Source: Effrenium voratum (taxonomy: Eukaryota; Sar; Dinophyceae; Suessiales; Symbiodiniaceae). Taken from it: 64,000 nucleotides of DNA. The notes under the pieces are model-generated. The model had not been told where the DNA came from, did not search any database, and was given only the letters and a program-made list of their open reading frames with translations. Shown in pieces: positions 51,069-60,296 of the stretch. The translations under genes and the position numbers were made by a program. Location: NCBI GenBank assembly GCA_963377175.1, contig CAUJNA010003243.1, positions 471,001-535,000 on the forward strand. Direction: 5' to 3'. Each line of letters starts with the position of its first letter. Position 1 is the stretch's first letter.

Positions 51069-52230
51069 TCACGGCGAAGTTTGTGCTCTAGCGCCCGACT
51101 CGACAGCCAGCGCTGTAAAGTCGTCGAAGAAAGAGGTGATAGGCACTCGCAAGCCTTCCCGGGCGATGTGGACGATGCTCCTCGCGACCCTCAAGAAAGC
51201 TGCCACGCTAGCGACTGCACCAAACGGGAGGGCCAGGACTTTGTAGAGTCTGAAACTCCGTTCGCCTGGCACTGTGACTGCAATCCGTAACGTTTCAACA
51301 TCTGAAGGACAACACCAAACTGCTTATAAGCTGAGACCAGGTCGTAAGTTCTTCCCACAACGCTCCTCGTGCCAGGGTTGTCACCCATGGCTTGCGCCGC
51401 CATGGCCAGTACCGAGTCAACGGGTTCCACTTCAAGACGTTCCGGTAGCCCACAAGTACTGTTCAATCCTCTCAAGGAGAAATCGTCTATCGTCCGAACC
51501 TTGTTGCGCTGCACCACAGCGAAGCGGTACGCGAGGATCTTGTTTTCAACGCTGTTGTCATCGTCCAGAGCAAGCCAACCGCAAGCGACTTCCTCTTGCG
51601 TCTGTCTCCAAATCTCGTGTTCCAGAGCCAGCTCCTTATCCGTCAGGACCTTTGCAATCACAGCATTGTTGAGACCTTTGGCCGCCTCGCGCAGCTTGTC
51701 GACAGAAAACTTCGGAGGTCTGACAAAAGGCTTGAAGATCTTGCTTTCCGTCATCCAACCAGAAAGGGCGAACCCATCTGCTACCTCATCCAGGACACCT
51801 GCATCTGCGTATCCCAGTTCCATCAGGATCTGCTTCCACAAGATGAGCCTTTTCCCTTTCAGAATCGGTTTCAAAGTGGGGGCAAGAGATTCCCATTTGG
51901 ATTGCTCTTCTTGCTTCAAGTGCAGTGCCCAAGTTAACCACTTCTTGAAGAAAGTCGTCCGCGCTTTCTCGACTTCGCTAGCACGACACCCAAGCTGTCC
52001 GTGGCTAGCGTCCTCAACTCCCAGGTTGGTCTGAAGCAGAAAGCTCTGGGATGGCCTCTGGCAACGGCCTCCCTCACAAAGTCCTCAGGCTCTCTTAGGG
52101 TTCCAATTTCCAGAAATTCAGCGGGCCTAGCTCCCTCCAGCGTCTCCATGTCTGGGCTGAACTTGGCGAAAGCCAATCTTTCAGCACCAAATAAACGGCA
52201 GAACTCGCCCCGGATCTCCCCCAAGCACAA
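51069..52230 (-). pseudogene. DIRS-like reverse transcriptase relic
   Basis: Frame 51191-51919: FAVVQRNKVRTIDDFSLRGL, then GRTYDLVSAYKQFGVV (RT motif A Asp). After a frameshift near 51270, frame 51069-51272: LYKVLALPFGAVASVAAFLR and ITSFFDDFTALA (motif C, FDD). The upstream frame 51934-52230 (REPEDFVREAVARGHPRAF) continues the same element. The matching RNase H type is the fragment at 4839-5513, but none follows here. Decayed. Confidence 0.65.
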
Positions 52231-52236
52231 CTGCCT

Positions 52237-52595
52237 TTGGGCAGCTGTTTCAAAATGGCGTCAGCTTGGTCTGTGTTGTTGGCAGGCACGATCCAAACCT
52301 GTGCGCAGCCATACATAGAGACAAGAGGCAACCACTTTTGGCCTCTGGGTTGTCCAGCATGTAGAGGTCGGCAGCGCGGCGTTTCCTCCAAGTCTGCTTG
52401 TTGTTGCAAGTCAGTGGGGAATTTGAAGTGTAACTGCACGGCCCTGTATTGTAATGCTGATCCCAACGCGGCTTCCAAGATGCATGTTCGTGATCCCGGG
52501 AACATCGCAAATTCAGAGAAGTGCCTGCAGATGAGCTGGCGCCCGCTGAGGTTCGTGGACAGCATGAAAGTCTTCCCCACAAGCCTGGCCAGCAT
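52237..52595 (-). pseudogene. Possible upstream coding of the DIRS-like relic
   Basis: Frame beginning MLARLVGKTFMLSTNLSGRQ on the same strand as the RT relic; no domain recognised. Could be part of the same element or unrelated. Confidence 0.25.
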
Positions 52596-52662
52596 GATCG
52601 ACGACCCCCATTCATCGGGAGTGTATTCTGTGTGTTTGACTCCGGCAGGCTATTCGTGCTTG

Positions 52663-53123
52663 TCATGGCCTCTGACAGAGCCACTGGTGCCTCGTCATGG
52701 CGCCGCCCAGCTCGTTCACCGGCAGCCAGTCCCTGCGCTCGTAGCCCGCGCCGGCGTTCCGCCCGCTGCGCCGCCCCGGATGATCACCGGCACGTGGACC
52801 AGGTACTCGTAGTACTTGTCGCGGAAGAAGCCCTTGCCCAGCTTGGTCAGCCGGTGCTCTCCGCCCTGCAGGGAGCACACGAGCTTCTTCTGCCCATTGC
52901 GCAGCAGGATGTAGTCGTTGTAGTCAAAGTCCTTGCTGGGAGGCCGCAGGCCCAGGTGGGAGTAGTAGTGCTGGCCCGCCCGGGTCAGCTGCCCGTCCGC
53001 GCGCGAGAGCAGCGCGTAGGCCCCCGGTCCGCGCCGCAAGTTCAGCACGACGGCTCCATCCGCCCCCGTCCGAGCCCGGGCGCCGCCGTCCGCGGCCTCC
53101 GTGAGTCTCGCCCAACTTGCCAT
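52663..53123 (-). pseudogene. Polinton PolB-N-like protein, N-terminal part (copy A)
   Basis: Start at MASWARLTEAADGG, directly after a leader CCCGTAAAAAAAGA that is shared with copy B at 58904. Contains YILLRNGQKKLVCSL, GKGFFRDKYYEYLVHVPVII and, after a frame change, AGYERRDWLPVNELG. The order (aromatic-rich strand, VPVII, P-V-x-E-L) resembles the region that precedes the conserved NxxNxDxxCF domain in Polinton-type PolB proteins (from memory). Broken at about 52680. Confidence 0.45.
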
Positions 53124-53164
53124 TCTTTTTTTACGGGGCCAGTTTTTTTTGCTCGGCCGCGCAC

Positions 53165-53199
53165 TCTCCCCAACCATACGTGCACGTATGATCGGGGAG
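53165..53199. repeat. Palindrome CTCCCC-n3-CATACGTGCACGTATG-n3-GGGGAG
   Basis: A perfect 16-bp palindrome (53175-53190) nested between perfectly complementary 6-bp arms. Lies about 45 bp upstream of the copy A start, so it could be an operator or origin-like site of the virus. Confidence 0.7.
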
Positions 53200-53335
53200 A
53201 ATAGCTTTTACACGGTTTTTGTCTCCCGACTCGTTTTGCACGATTTTTGCATGGCATGACATGATTTTTGCATGGCGTGACATGGTTTTGCTTGATTGTG
53301 CTTGGCATGTACCCCCCAAACCCCGAAGTTTTTTG

Positions 53336-53734
53336 TCAGGCTGTCGTGCGTGGCGATGGAGGAGTCTCCAAGCCGTGTAGGAAGGCTAGGAGTGCCGAGC
53401 AGGCGCAGTGCCGGGCAGGCGTACGCCGAACAGACGTTTTTTTCGCCCGCCCAGTCCACCGTTCCAGCCTCGCGATTTCCGTCTTCCTCCGAGAAAGCTC
53501 CTCGCCCGTGAGCTCGCGCCCGACACCGTAGTTGCGGCGCGTCCGACCGGTGGCCACTTCGGTTCGCAAATTCGTGAGTCTGCGCAAGAGAGGCAACATG
53601 TATTGTTTCGCCATGGCGAAAAGGTCGACTTGCTCGCTTTCTGTCACAGCCTTTTTGAGCCTCAGAACGCGCGGCTGAGAACGTCGTTTTTTTGTATGAC
53701 GGGGCAGTGCTCGGTCAGGAAAGGGGCTCTGCAA
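53336..53734 (-). CDS. Unknown basic helical protein
   Basis: A 132-residue frame, best part AVTESEQVDLFAMAKQYMLP then RRLTNLRTEVATGRTRRNYG and ELSRRKTEIARLERW. Looks like a charged helical protein of the viral cluster. No family; may be fortuitous. Confidence 0.3.
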   Translation of the reverse strand: MQSPFPDRALPRHTKKRRSQPRVLRLKKAVTESEQVDLFAMAKQYMLPLLRRLTNLRTEVATGRTRRNYGVGRELTGEELSRRKTEIARLERWTGRAKKTSVRRTPARHCACSALLAFLHGLETPPSPRTTA

Positions 53735-53764
53735 AGAAGCGTGCTCTGCCAGGAAGGGAATGGG

Positions 53765-54480
53765 GGCGAGCCAGCTTCCGGGTTGGGTGAGTTGTCTTCT
53801 GGGAATTGAGGCGAGTCAGCTTCCGGGGGTGCGAAGGGGGATGGGGGCGAGTCAGCTTTGGAGTTGGGTGTTGTTGTCTACTTTCTTTTTTTTGGGGGCG
53901 AGGGGCGAGTCAGCTTCCGGGGGGGCGAAGGGGAATGGGGGTGAGTCAGCTTTGGAGTTGGGTGTTGTTGTTGTTGTCTACTTTCTTTTTTCGGGGGCGG
54001 GGGGGCAAGTCAGCTTCTTCCGTTTGGCTTGCCCAACCTCGTTTGACACATGTCAGGAAGGGATTTTGTCAGGAAGGGATTTTGTCAGGAAGGAATTTTG
54101 TCAGGAAGGAATTTTGTCAGGCAGGAATTTTGTCAGGAAGGGATTTTGTCAGGAAGGGATTTTGTCAGGAAGGGATTTTGTCAGGAAGGAATTTTGTCAG
54201 GCAGGAATTTTGTCAGGAAGGGATTTTGTCAGGAAGGGATTTTGTCAGGAAGGGATTTTGTCAGGAAGGATTGTTGTCAGGAAGCGGGCTCTGCCAGGAA
54301 GGAATTTTGTCAGGAAGGGTTTTTGTCAGGAAGCGGGCTCTGCCAGGAAGGAATTTTGTGGGGCGGGGGGCGAGTCAGCTTCCGGGTGTGTGTGTTGTCT
54401 TCTGCGGGGAATGGAGGCGAGTCAACTTCCGGGTTGTGTGATGTCGTCTTCTGCGGGGGATGGAGGCGAGTCAGCTTTGG
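53765..54480. repeat. GGGCGAGTCAGCTT(CC/TG)GG dispersed tandem units
   Basis: About eight copies of a GCGAGTCAGCTT-containing unit at irregular spacing, interrupted by the 16-bp array. Confidence 0.75.
54052..54358. repeat. 16-bp tandem array (TCAGGAAGG(G/A)ATTTTG)
   Basis: About nineteen head-to-tail copies with a G/A variable site and a few GCGGGCTCTGCC variants. No spacers, so not a CRISPR. Confidence 0.9.
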
Positions 54481-54656
54481 AGTTGTGTGTGATGTTGTCT
54501 TCTTTTGGGGGGAACGGTGTGAAAAATTGGAAGCTGACTGACGCCGCTTGACGACAGTGTCAAGTGTACCTTGAATCCCTGAGAAATCTACCATGTGTAA
54601 CTTTTGTACGTCGTAAAAGTAGAAAACATCTTTAAACCCACAAACTACAAACTTTC

Positions 54657-54697
54657 CCTGGTTGATCCTGCCAGTAGTCATACGCTTGTCTCAAAGA
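54657..54697 (+). rRNA. Stranded 5-prime fragment of 18S rRNA
   Basis: CCTGGTTGATCCTGCCAGTA and its continuation (GTCATACGCTTGTCTCAAAGA) match the universal 5-prime end of SSU rRNA over about 41 bases, with TATGC changed to TACGC. The match ends at CAAAGA, and no further rRNA follows. A fragment, not a gene. Confidence 0.85.
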
Positions 54698-54821
54698 CGG
54701 TCATCAACACTTGGCCACAACCAGTGTGGACACGAGGGTCGACTTGGCATGTGTACAATTTCTTTTGCCGCCTGCAGCCACTCTTTGCGCCGTTGTTGCC
54801 TCGCTTCCCCTCGCGCCGACG

Positions 54822-55290
54822 ATGTCTGCCCCTGCGGGCGCTTTGACTGCGCACGAGCGCCTGCTCGCCGCCGTGAGCGCGGCTGACGCACTGCCGAGAG
54901 GCACCACCTTTGAGAAGGTGAAGGGGGCCAGGGATCGACGAGCTGGTGAAAAGCGCAACGGCCTGCGCGCACCGGCTCAACCAACGCCTGAGCCGGATGA
55001 GGAAGCTCGGCATGGATGCCACGACTGAGCCCGCTCCTGCCGATGCGCCTGAGCCCGCTCCTGCCGAGGCGCCCATCAAAAGTGAGCCCGCTCCTGAGGC
55101 GCCCGAGCCCACTCCTGAGGCGCCCGAGCCCGCTCCTGCGCCCGAGCCCGCTCCTGCGCCCAAGCCCGCTCTTGAGGCGCCCGAGCCCACTCCTGCCATG
55201 AGCAGTGCTCTTCGCGCCATCCAGAGTCTCTGGTGCACGCTGGCCACAGAGAGATGTACAGATTATTTCGGCGCTTGGGCAGCGCCATAA
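54822..55290 (+). CDS. Pro/Ala/Glu-repeat protein
   Basis: Start MSAPAGALTAHERLLAAVSA. After about 34 codons the frame changes to one with LVKSATACAHRLNQRL, followed by ~10 repeats of PAPEAPEP/PAPADAPEP and a short tail ALRAIQSLW. A frameshift lies near 54930. A Pro-Ala-Glu linker between helical ends is typical of structural proteins; the function is unknown. Confidence 0.35.
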
Positions 55291-55805
55291 GCAGTGCTGA
55301 CCTACATGTTGAGGATCTCCGGGTCATCCGGCGGGAACTGCGAAAGTTTCGCAAGTTCATGGAGTCTCATTACAAACAATTTTTCGGCCCGGTGAGCACA
55401 GGCATATTTTGCCTCACTAATCTGTTCGCCAAAGTGCAAGCGAGGATGTACAACCGCTTGCCCGCGGCAAGAAGCGCAAGGCGGACGAGCCGTAGCTTTT
55501 CAGGCGAACACGTGGCACAGAGAAAAAAGACGACAGTACGGCAGCTGGGGGCCGTGGACTCCATGACCGTCCGCAGCACGGAGGGCCGGGAGACCCTGCT
55601 GAAGCTGGCGCTGCCGGCGCCGCAGGGCAGCGGCAACGCGGCGGGCCGGCTGACGAGACGGGGCAGGCCGGCGGCTGTGAGGCAGCTGGACGACTTCCTG
55701 GCGCCTCCGAGGCCCAGGACCCTCTCCCTGCGTCCAGGGACGCTTGAAGCAAGCCCCTTTTGGCGCAAAAAAAACTTTGATCACACTCAAGTTGGAATTG
55801 CCTGA
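55233..55805 (+). CDS. Unknown basic protein
   Basis: Frame with YRLFRRLGSAISSADLHVED and RRELRKFRKFMESHYKQFFG, then a low-complexity basic end. The first part is helical and may continue the preceding Pro-rich gene after another frameshift. Confidence 0.3.
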   Translation: MHAGHREMYRLFRRLGSAISSADLHVEDLRVIRRELRKFRKFMESHYKQFFGPVSTGIFCLTNLFAKVQARMYNRLPAARSARRTSRSFSGEHVAQRKKTTVRQLGAVDSMTVRSTEGRETLLKLALPAPQGSGNAAGRLTRRGRPAAVRQLDDFLAPPRPRTLSLRPGTLEASPFWRKKNFDHTQVGIA

Positions 55806-55971
55806 TGCTGATCGAGCGAAAAAACTGGGAGAAAAAAAGGTTTCGAGGCATTGCGTCGGAATTCCCGGGGCCTGCTCATCTCCTTGGGTTTGGGGTGCTC
55901 GGGAAACCAACGGGTTGGGCGAACCAATCAAATGAGCGGGGCTGGCATGGGCAACCCGTGCAAAGCCGTGC

Positions 55972-56026
55972 AAAAAGCTAGTAGTCCAGGGTCTATATTG
56001 ATGTAGGCCTGGACTAGTAGCTTTTT
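55972..56026. repeat. Inverted repeat hairpin 1 (19-bp arms)
   Basis: Arms AAAAAGCTAGTAGTCCAGG and CCTGGACTAGTAGCTTTTT with one mismatch, 17-nt loop. Between viral gene remnants. Confidence 0.8.
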
Positions 56027-56050
56027 GTGGCGCAAAACCGTGCAAAACGA

Positions 56051-56096
56051 GCTATTGTTACAGGGTGGACCTACACATCCACCCTGGAGGAATAGC
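56051..56096. repeat. Inverted repeat hairpin 2
   Basis: CAGGGTGGA/TCCACCCTG stem with outer GCTATT/AATAGC arms. Lies 25 bp after hairpin 1, and both are followed by GCGCAAAACCG. Confidence 0.75.
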
Positions 56097-56163
56097 ATTT
56101 TGTTGCGCAAAACCGCACAAATGTCCCTTTAGGGTTTGGGGCACTCGTTGCCAAACGACGCAA

Positions 56164-56753
56164 TCACGATCTTTCCGCGTTCGTTGGCGCTCGGAAGGCG
56201 CCCGCCTTCACGCGCCGGTCGGTGAGGTCCTTGTTGTGCTGGAACTTGTCGGCGTTGTCTTGGAGGACCCTGAACTCTGTGGCCGGCTGCTTGTCCACGT
56301 CCTCGGGCGCACCGTGCACCGTCTCGTGGGCCCCGGCCGCTGGTCGCTCCACTGCCCGCCCTTGCGCGCCACCCTCGTGGCCAGGTCCTTCTTCAGCGTC
56401 TGGATGCCCCGGTCCACCACGGCAATGGCGTTGCGGTCCTCGGGCCGCTTCGTCCGGTGCACGGTTTCGGGCAGCTCCCGGTCCAGCGTGGCAAACTCGT
56501 TGCCCAGGTCTGTCGTGACCACAAAGTTCCCGTCGTCCCCCGTCAGCTCCCGCGCGGCGCGCTTGGTGGCCCGGCCCACCGTCTCGGCGTTCTTGTTCTG
56601 CAGAGGTTCCACGAAGACGCCGACTTGCCCAGCGCGCGCGGCCGGGGCGCCTGCACCTGCCGGCCCACGTCGGCCTTCAGCGCCTCGAAGGCCATGGCCT
56701 GCGTCACGTCGAGGTCGCGCTAAGTCGTCGGCCAGGTCCCTCAGCGCCTCCAT
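56164..56753 (-). pseudogene. Retroviral-type (rve) integrase of a Polinton-like virus
   Basis: Frame 56208-56753 has VEPLQNKNAETVGRATKRAA, VVTTDLGNEFATLDRELPET (second catalytic Asp, residue 82) and RNAIAVVDRGIQTLKKDLA (the third-motif region). After a frameshift near 56300 the C-terminus continues: VHGAPEDVDKQPATEFRVLQ, then DNADKFQHNKDL and AGAFRAPT. This order is typical of Polinton and Polinton-like-virus integrases. The N-terminal zinc finger and first Asp are missing or scrambled. The family inserts viral DNA; this copy is dead. Confidence 0.65.
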
Positions 56754-56901
56754 TTAAAAAACAGCTTTGTTGCCCCAAAAAGGAGCTTGCGCTAGCGTCA
56801 CTGGATGCAGTGAGGCCTGCGCACACCTACTTCTTGCCCCAAAAAGGAGCTTGAGCAAGGGTCCTCTAGAACGAGGAGAACGAGGAGGCCTGCACACACA
56901 G

Positions 56902-58810
56902 CTACTTGTTCTTCGGCCCCCGCTGGGCCTGCCAGGCTTCCACCTCGTCCAGCCGGGCCTGGAAGCCCTTGCACACCCCCCGCAGCACGCTGGTGAGGTG
57001 AGAGTAGTCGAGGGTAACCATCTCCGTTGCGTCGCTCCACCGGGCGGTGCCCGTCAAATTCTTCCACTTTGTTCCTGCGAAGTCGTTTGAGGCGAAGCCC
57101 AGCCTCAGGTCCCCGTTCATGTCCGGGCGCTTGTACTGCTTGGCCTCCACGGAGTCAAAGAGCTGCTGGAGCTCCGCCACGTCGGCCTCAGCCATCTCCG
57201 TCTTCGCCCGGCTGTCCGACAAATTCGTGAAGCTCGTGTTGCAGACCACGTTGCCCGTGTTGCCCGCGATCACGAGGCAGCCGGGGTTCCTCTGGTTCGT
57301 GGTCAGGGACAGCTGCGTCGAGAGGCTCTTCGTCTCGTCGTTGATCATGATGAGCTCGCACTGGTGCGCCCCGCCGTCCCGCTCCAGGAAGACCCTCGGC
57401 CCAGCAGCCGCAGCTCCGGGCCGCTGTGGGGGCCGCGCTGTTGTTGGACACTTGCAGCTTGCTCCAGCCCGCCCAGTTCTTCGTCAGGAAGAGATCGTCC
57501 GAGAAGTCGGAGGTGTTGGTCACGGTGAGCGTGTTGGAGGCGAAGAGCTGCGGCGCGGAGACCGTGCCCGAGCTCGTCACGTCGCCGCAGACCACGCTGC
57601 CCGTTGACACTCCGCCGCTCGTGGCCGTGAAGGTGCAGTCCAGGCTCTCGCAGTCCAGCGGGCCCGCGGAGGCCGCCCCAATAATAGCGCCCCGGTGTCG
57701 CAGCGGTTCCTGCGCCCGAGGCCGTCAGTGTCCCCGTGGACACGTCGCCCGCCGTGGTGAAGTTCCCGGCGTTGGCCGTGTTGTTGATGGTGAGTGTGCT
57801 GCCCGTGATTCCTGTGGCGGAGCTCAGCAGGCCCACGCTGGCCGCCCCCGTGATGCTCAGCGAGCTGCCTGACACGGCCCCTGTGGACGTCAGCGTGGCC
57901 CCGGCGACGGTGCCTGTGGCTGTGAGCGCTGCGCAGGAGACTGCGCCCGAGGCGTCCACGCCCGTCGTGAAAACGTCGGTGCAGTTCACGTCGTTGCACA
58001 GCAGCTGGTCGCAGCCCACGTTGCCCTGCGCGGTGAGCCCGTCCAGCGTGGCCGAGCCCGTGAGGGCCAGCGAGTCCGCCAGCAGGTCCGTTACTGAGAC
58101 AGACTCTCCCTCGAAGGCGCTGGCCCTGATCTGCATGCTGTACAGGTCCAGCGTGCCCGCCGACTGCTGCACCAGCCCGGGGATCGAGCCTCCGAAAGCT
58201 CCGAAGTGCAGCTTCGCGATTCCGCCCGGCGGCACCGAAAAGTCCAGGCGCGCCGTGCTCCAGACACCCTGCGAGGGCGTGCCGAGGAAGGTGCCGGTGA
58301 CGCCCACGTAGTCGTTGTCGGCCGCGCTGACGTACATCACCAAGTTGGAGGCCGTGCCCAGCCGGTACCGGCAGCCGAAGGAGTAGCGTCTCCCCGGCGT
58401 CTGAGCGCGGCGTTCGTGGCGTATGAGGCCAGCAGCGTCGCGTCGGCCTTGCCCCCCTGGAGCGCCGTGATGCTGGCGTCCCGGCTAGCAAGCTGCGCTG
58501 GGAGACCCAGCAGGGCATTTGCTATCTTGGTGTCTACCTCCAGTGGAGTGTCCAGTCCGTCCACCGTGGAGAGCAGGGCGGCCAGCGCGCTGGCGTCCGC
58601 CTTGCCGAGGAGGGCGGCGTCCAGGGCTGCCGTGGCGACGGCGTCCAGGAGAGCGGCCGAGATCTTCGAGTCCACCACCGAGGAAGTGTCCACGGCCGAC
58701 TGCAGGGCGTACGCTGTCAGGGCGCTGGCGTCCGCCTTGGAGGCCTGCAGCCCCGAGATGGAGGCGTCTCTGCTTGCAAGCTCGGAGGCCAGCGCTGCGG
58801 CGGAGTCTTT
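56902..58810 (-). pseudogene. Virus-type fibre with Peptidase_S74 chaperone, copy 5 (most complete)
   Basis: Shaft from 58810: LASRDASISGLQASKADASA units. An out-of-frame deletion near 58400 joins it to the head block SFGCRYRLGTASNLVMYVSA, GVTGTFLGTPSQGVWSTARL and GIAKLHFGAFGGSIPGLVQQ. A Cys block follows (GCDQLLCNDVNCTDVFTTGV) and a long Ser/Thr/Gly beta-helix (GAVSCAALTATGTVAGATLT). After two more frame changes the C-terminal 149 residues are a Peptidase_S74 intramolecular chaperone: NLSDSRAKTE (Ser44/Lys49 dyad of that frame, spaced as in endosialidase), LFDSVEAKQY, DLRLGFASNDF, TLDYSHLTSVLRGV. S74 domains trimerise fibres and cut themselves off. Role: host attachment. Confidence 0.75.
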
Positions 58811-58903
58811 TTCTATTCGTGTCACCCACCAGCCCCCGCAAGCGCACCACAGCGCGCCAACCCAACGTCCGACCAAAAAAAAAACTGGACCCGTAAAAAA
58901 AGA

Positions 58904-59731
58904 ATGGCAAGTTGGTTGTCGAAGCCCAACCGGCACGAACGTCCACAATCTAGTCGTTTTGTCTCGTCGACCTCCCATCATGCAATGATCAAACACCACG
59001 TCCCACGAGCTGCGCCCTCTTTCTGGGCAGCAGGTCTTCACCATCGACGCCATGCGGCTCCGGCTCCAAGACCTGCTGGCCATTCGGCTGCCCTTCCTCG
59101 CCAAGGTCAGCTTCCAGATCCTGCTGACGCGCCCGGCCGTAAACGATGAGGACGAGGACAGGGTGGAGCTCACGCTCTACTTCCTCAGGCTGGCGCCGTG
59201 GATCGTGAGGCCCGCGCCTCCGTCGGCCCGCACCGGAACCATGATGGCGGCCATCAGGACGAAGTTCGAGTCCGACTGGACCGTCGTGGGCATCACGGCC
59301 GCGTATTTGCTGACTGCGCCCTCGCAGCAGCTGGCCGACATGCCCGCGCCCCCGCCGCCCAACAAGGCGGGAGGCTGCTGGAAGGAGCTGCCCGAGACCC
59401 TGGCCAAGAAGAAGGCCAGCTGGAACCCTCAGAACGAGGACCACCGCTGCTTCATGCGGTGCGTCCTCGCGCACTGCCTCGGGGTCGAAGGGCTCAACAA
59501 GCACCAGCGGTCAAAGGCCACAAGCTGCTCGGGCTCCTTCTTCTACCCCGAGCAGGACCGCGCCTTCCGGGCTGGCAGCCCGCTCTGGCCGACGCGGCCG
59601 TGGGCTTCGACGACATCGAGGCCTTCGAGCTCCGCAACGCCGGGCGGGTGGAGGTCTTCGTCTTTGTGTGGCAGCGAACTTTTGTCTTCCTTTGGTTTTT
59701 TAAGTTTTCTAATACCGGACTGGCGGAGTAG
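58904..59731 (+). pseudogene. Polinton PolB-N-like protein (copy B)
   Basis: Start MASW after the leader ACCCGTAAAAAAAGA, nearly identical to copy A. Then RLQDLLAIRLPFLAKVSFQI in another frame, DRVELTLYFLRLAPWIV, ITAAYLLTAPSQQLADMP, and the conserved KASWNPQNEDHRCFMRCVLA block. After a frame change GFDDIEAFELRNAGRVEVFV. This order matches a domain set that I know from N-terminal parts of Polinton/adintovirus-type PolB proteins (NxxNxDxxCF, then KFE...NVF). The polymerase core is not present; the frame runs out at 59731. Confidence 0.55.
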
Positions 59732-59737
59732 CGGAGT

Positions 59738-60296
59738 AGGGGCCTTGTGTCCTTGGCAACGAAAATTACTCCACGGACGTTGGGCCAGCCAAGACTGGCA
59801 GTGGTGGCTGCCACGGCAGGACGAGTTTCAGACGAGAAGGTCAGGGGACTTCCTTCCTTCTGGTTGGCTGTTAGTCATTGCCTTCTCCTGCCAGGCGAAT
59901 GACGCCGTCAGGGTCTGGACGGAATTGGAGGCGGAGCGGAGGTGGACAGCTTCGTACAAGGAGCGCATGGATGTTGATTCTTGCTGTTTCATCTACGACC
60001 TAGCAGGCCGACCATGAGATCATGCACCGGGAGAACGCGAGCCTCAGGAGCCAGGTCGCAAAGCTTGAGGTTGGAGAGTTGGCTCTTATGTGTCTTGATT
60101 CTTTTTTTTCCTGTGACAGGCTTTGGTCCCAGCCAGCAAACGGCCCAAGGCCCTCTTGGTTTGTAGTGTCTCTGCAGTTGCCCATGTTGTTGATTGACAG
60201 GTGGAGTCATCGTCCACATCGACGAAAAAACCTACCAACACCAGCAGCCAGCCTTCCGATCCACCGAAGAAGAAGGCCGGGGTTGTCACAGATTGA
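59738..60296 (+). CDS. Small spliced coiled-coil gene (five exons seen)
   Basis: Exons about 59738-59839, 59895-59972, 60007-60069, 60120-60158, 60201-60296. The four introns are GT-AG, 55, 34, 50 and 42 nt, all in phase 0, and the last exon ends at TGA. Protein: TPRTLGQPRLAVVAATAGRV, then WTELEAERRWTASYKERM, a zipper-like DHEIMHRENASLRSQVAKLE, then a Ser/Thr/Lys tail. The start is not found; the first exon here is preceded by a GGAGTAG acceptor. The bZIP-like spacing suggests dimerisation, but no clear basic DNA-binding region is visible. Confidence 0.6.

Noticed and set aside
54052..54358. Regular 16-bp repeats resembling a CRISPR array
   Set aside because: No spacers, head-to-tail repetition, eukaryotic context and no cas genes.
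48044..56145. Telomere-like TTAGGGTTTGGGG at 48050, 48481 and 56130
   Set aside because: Single short matches, two of them inside the internal duplication of the retroposon; no telomeric array.
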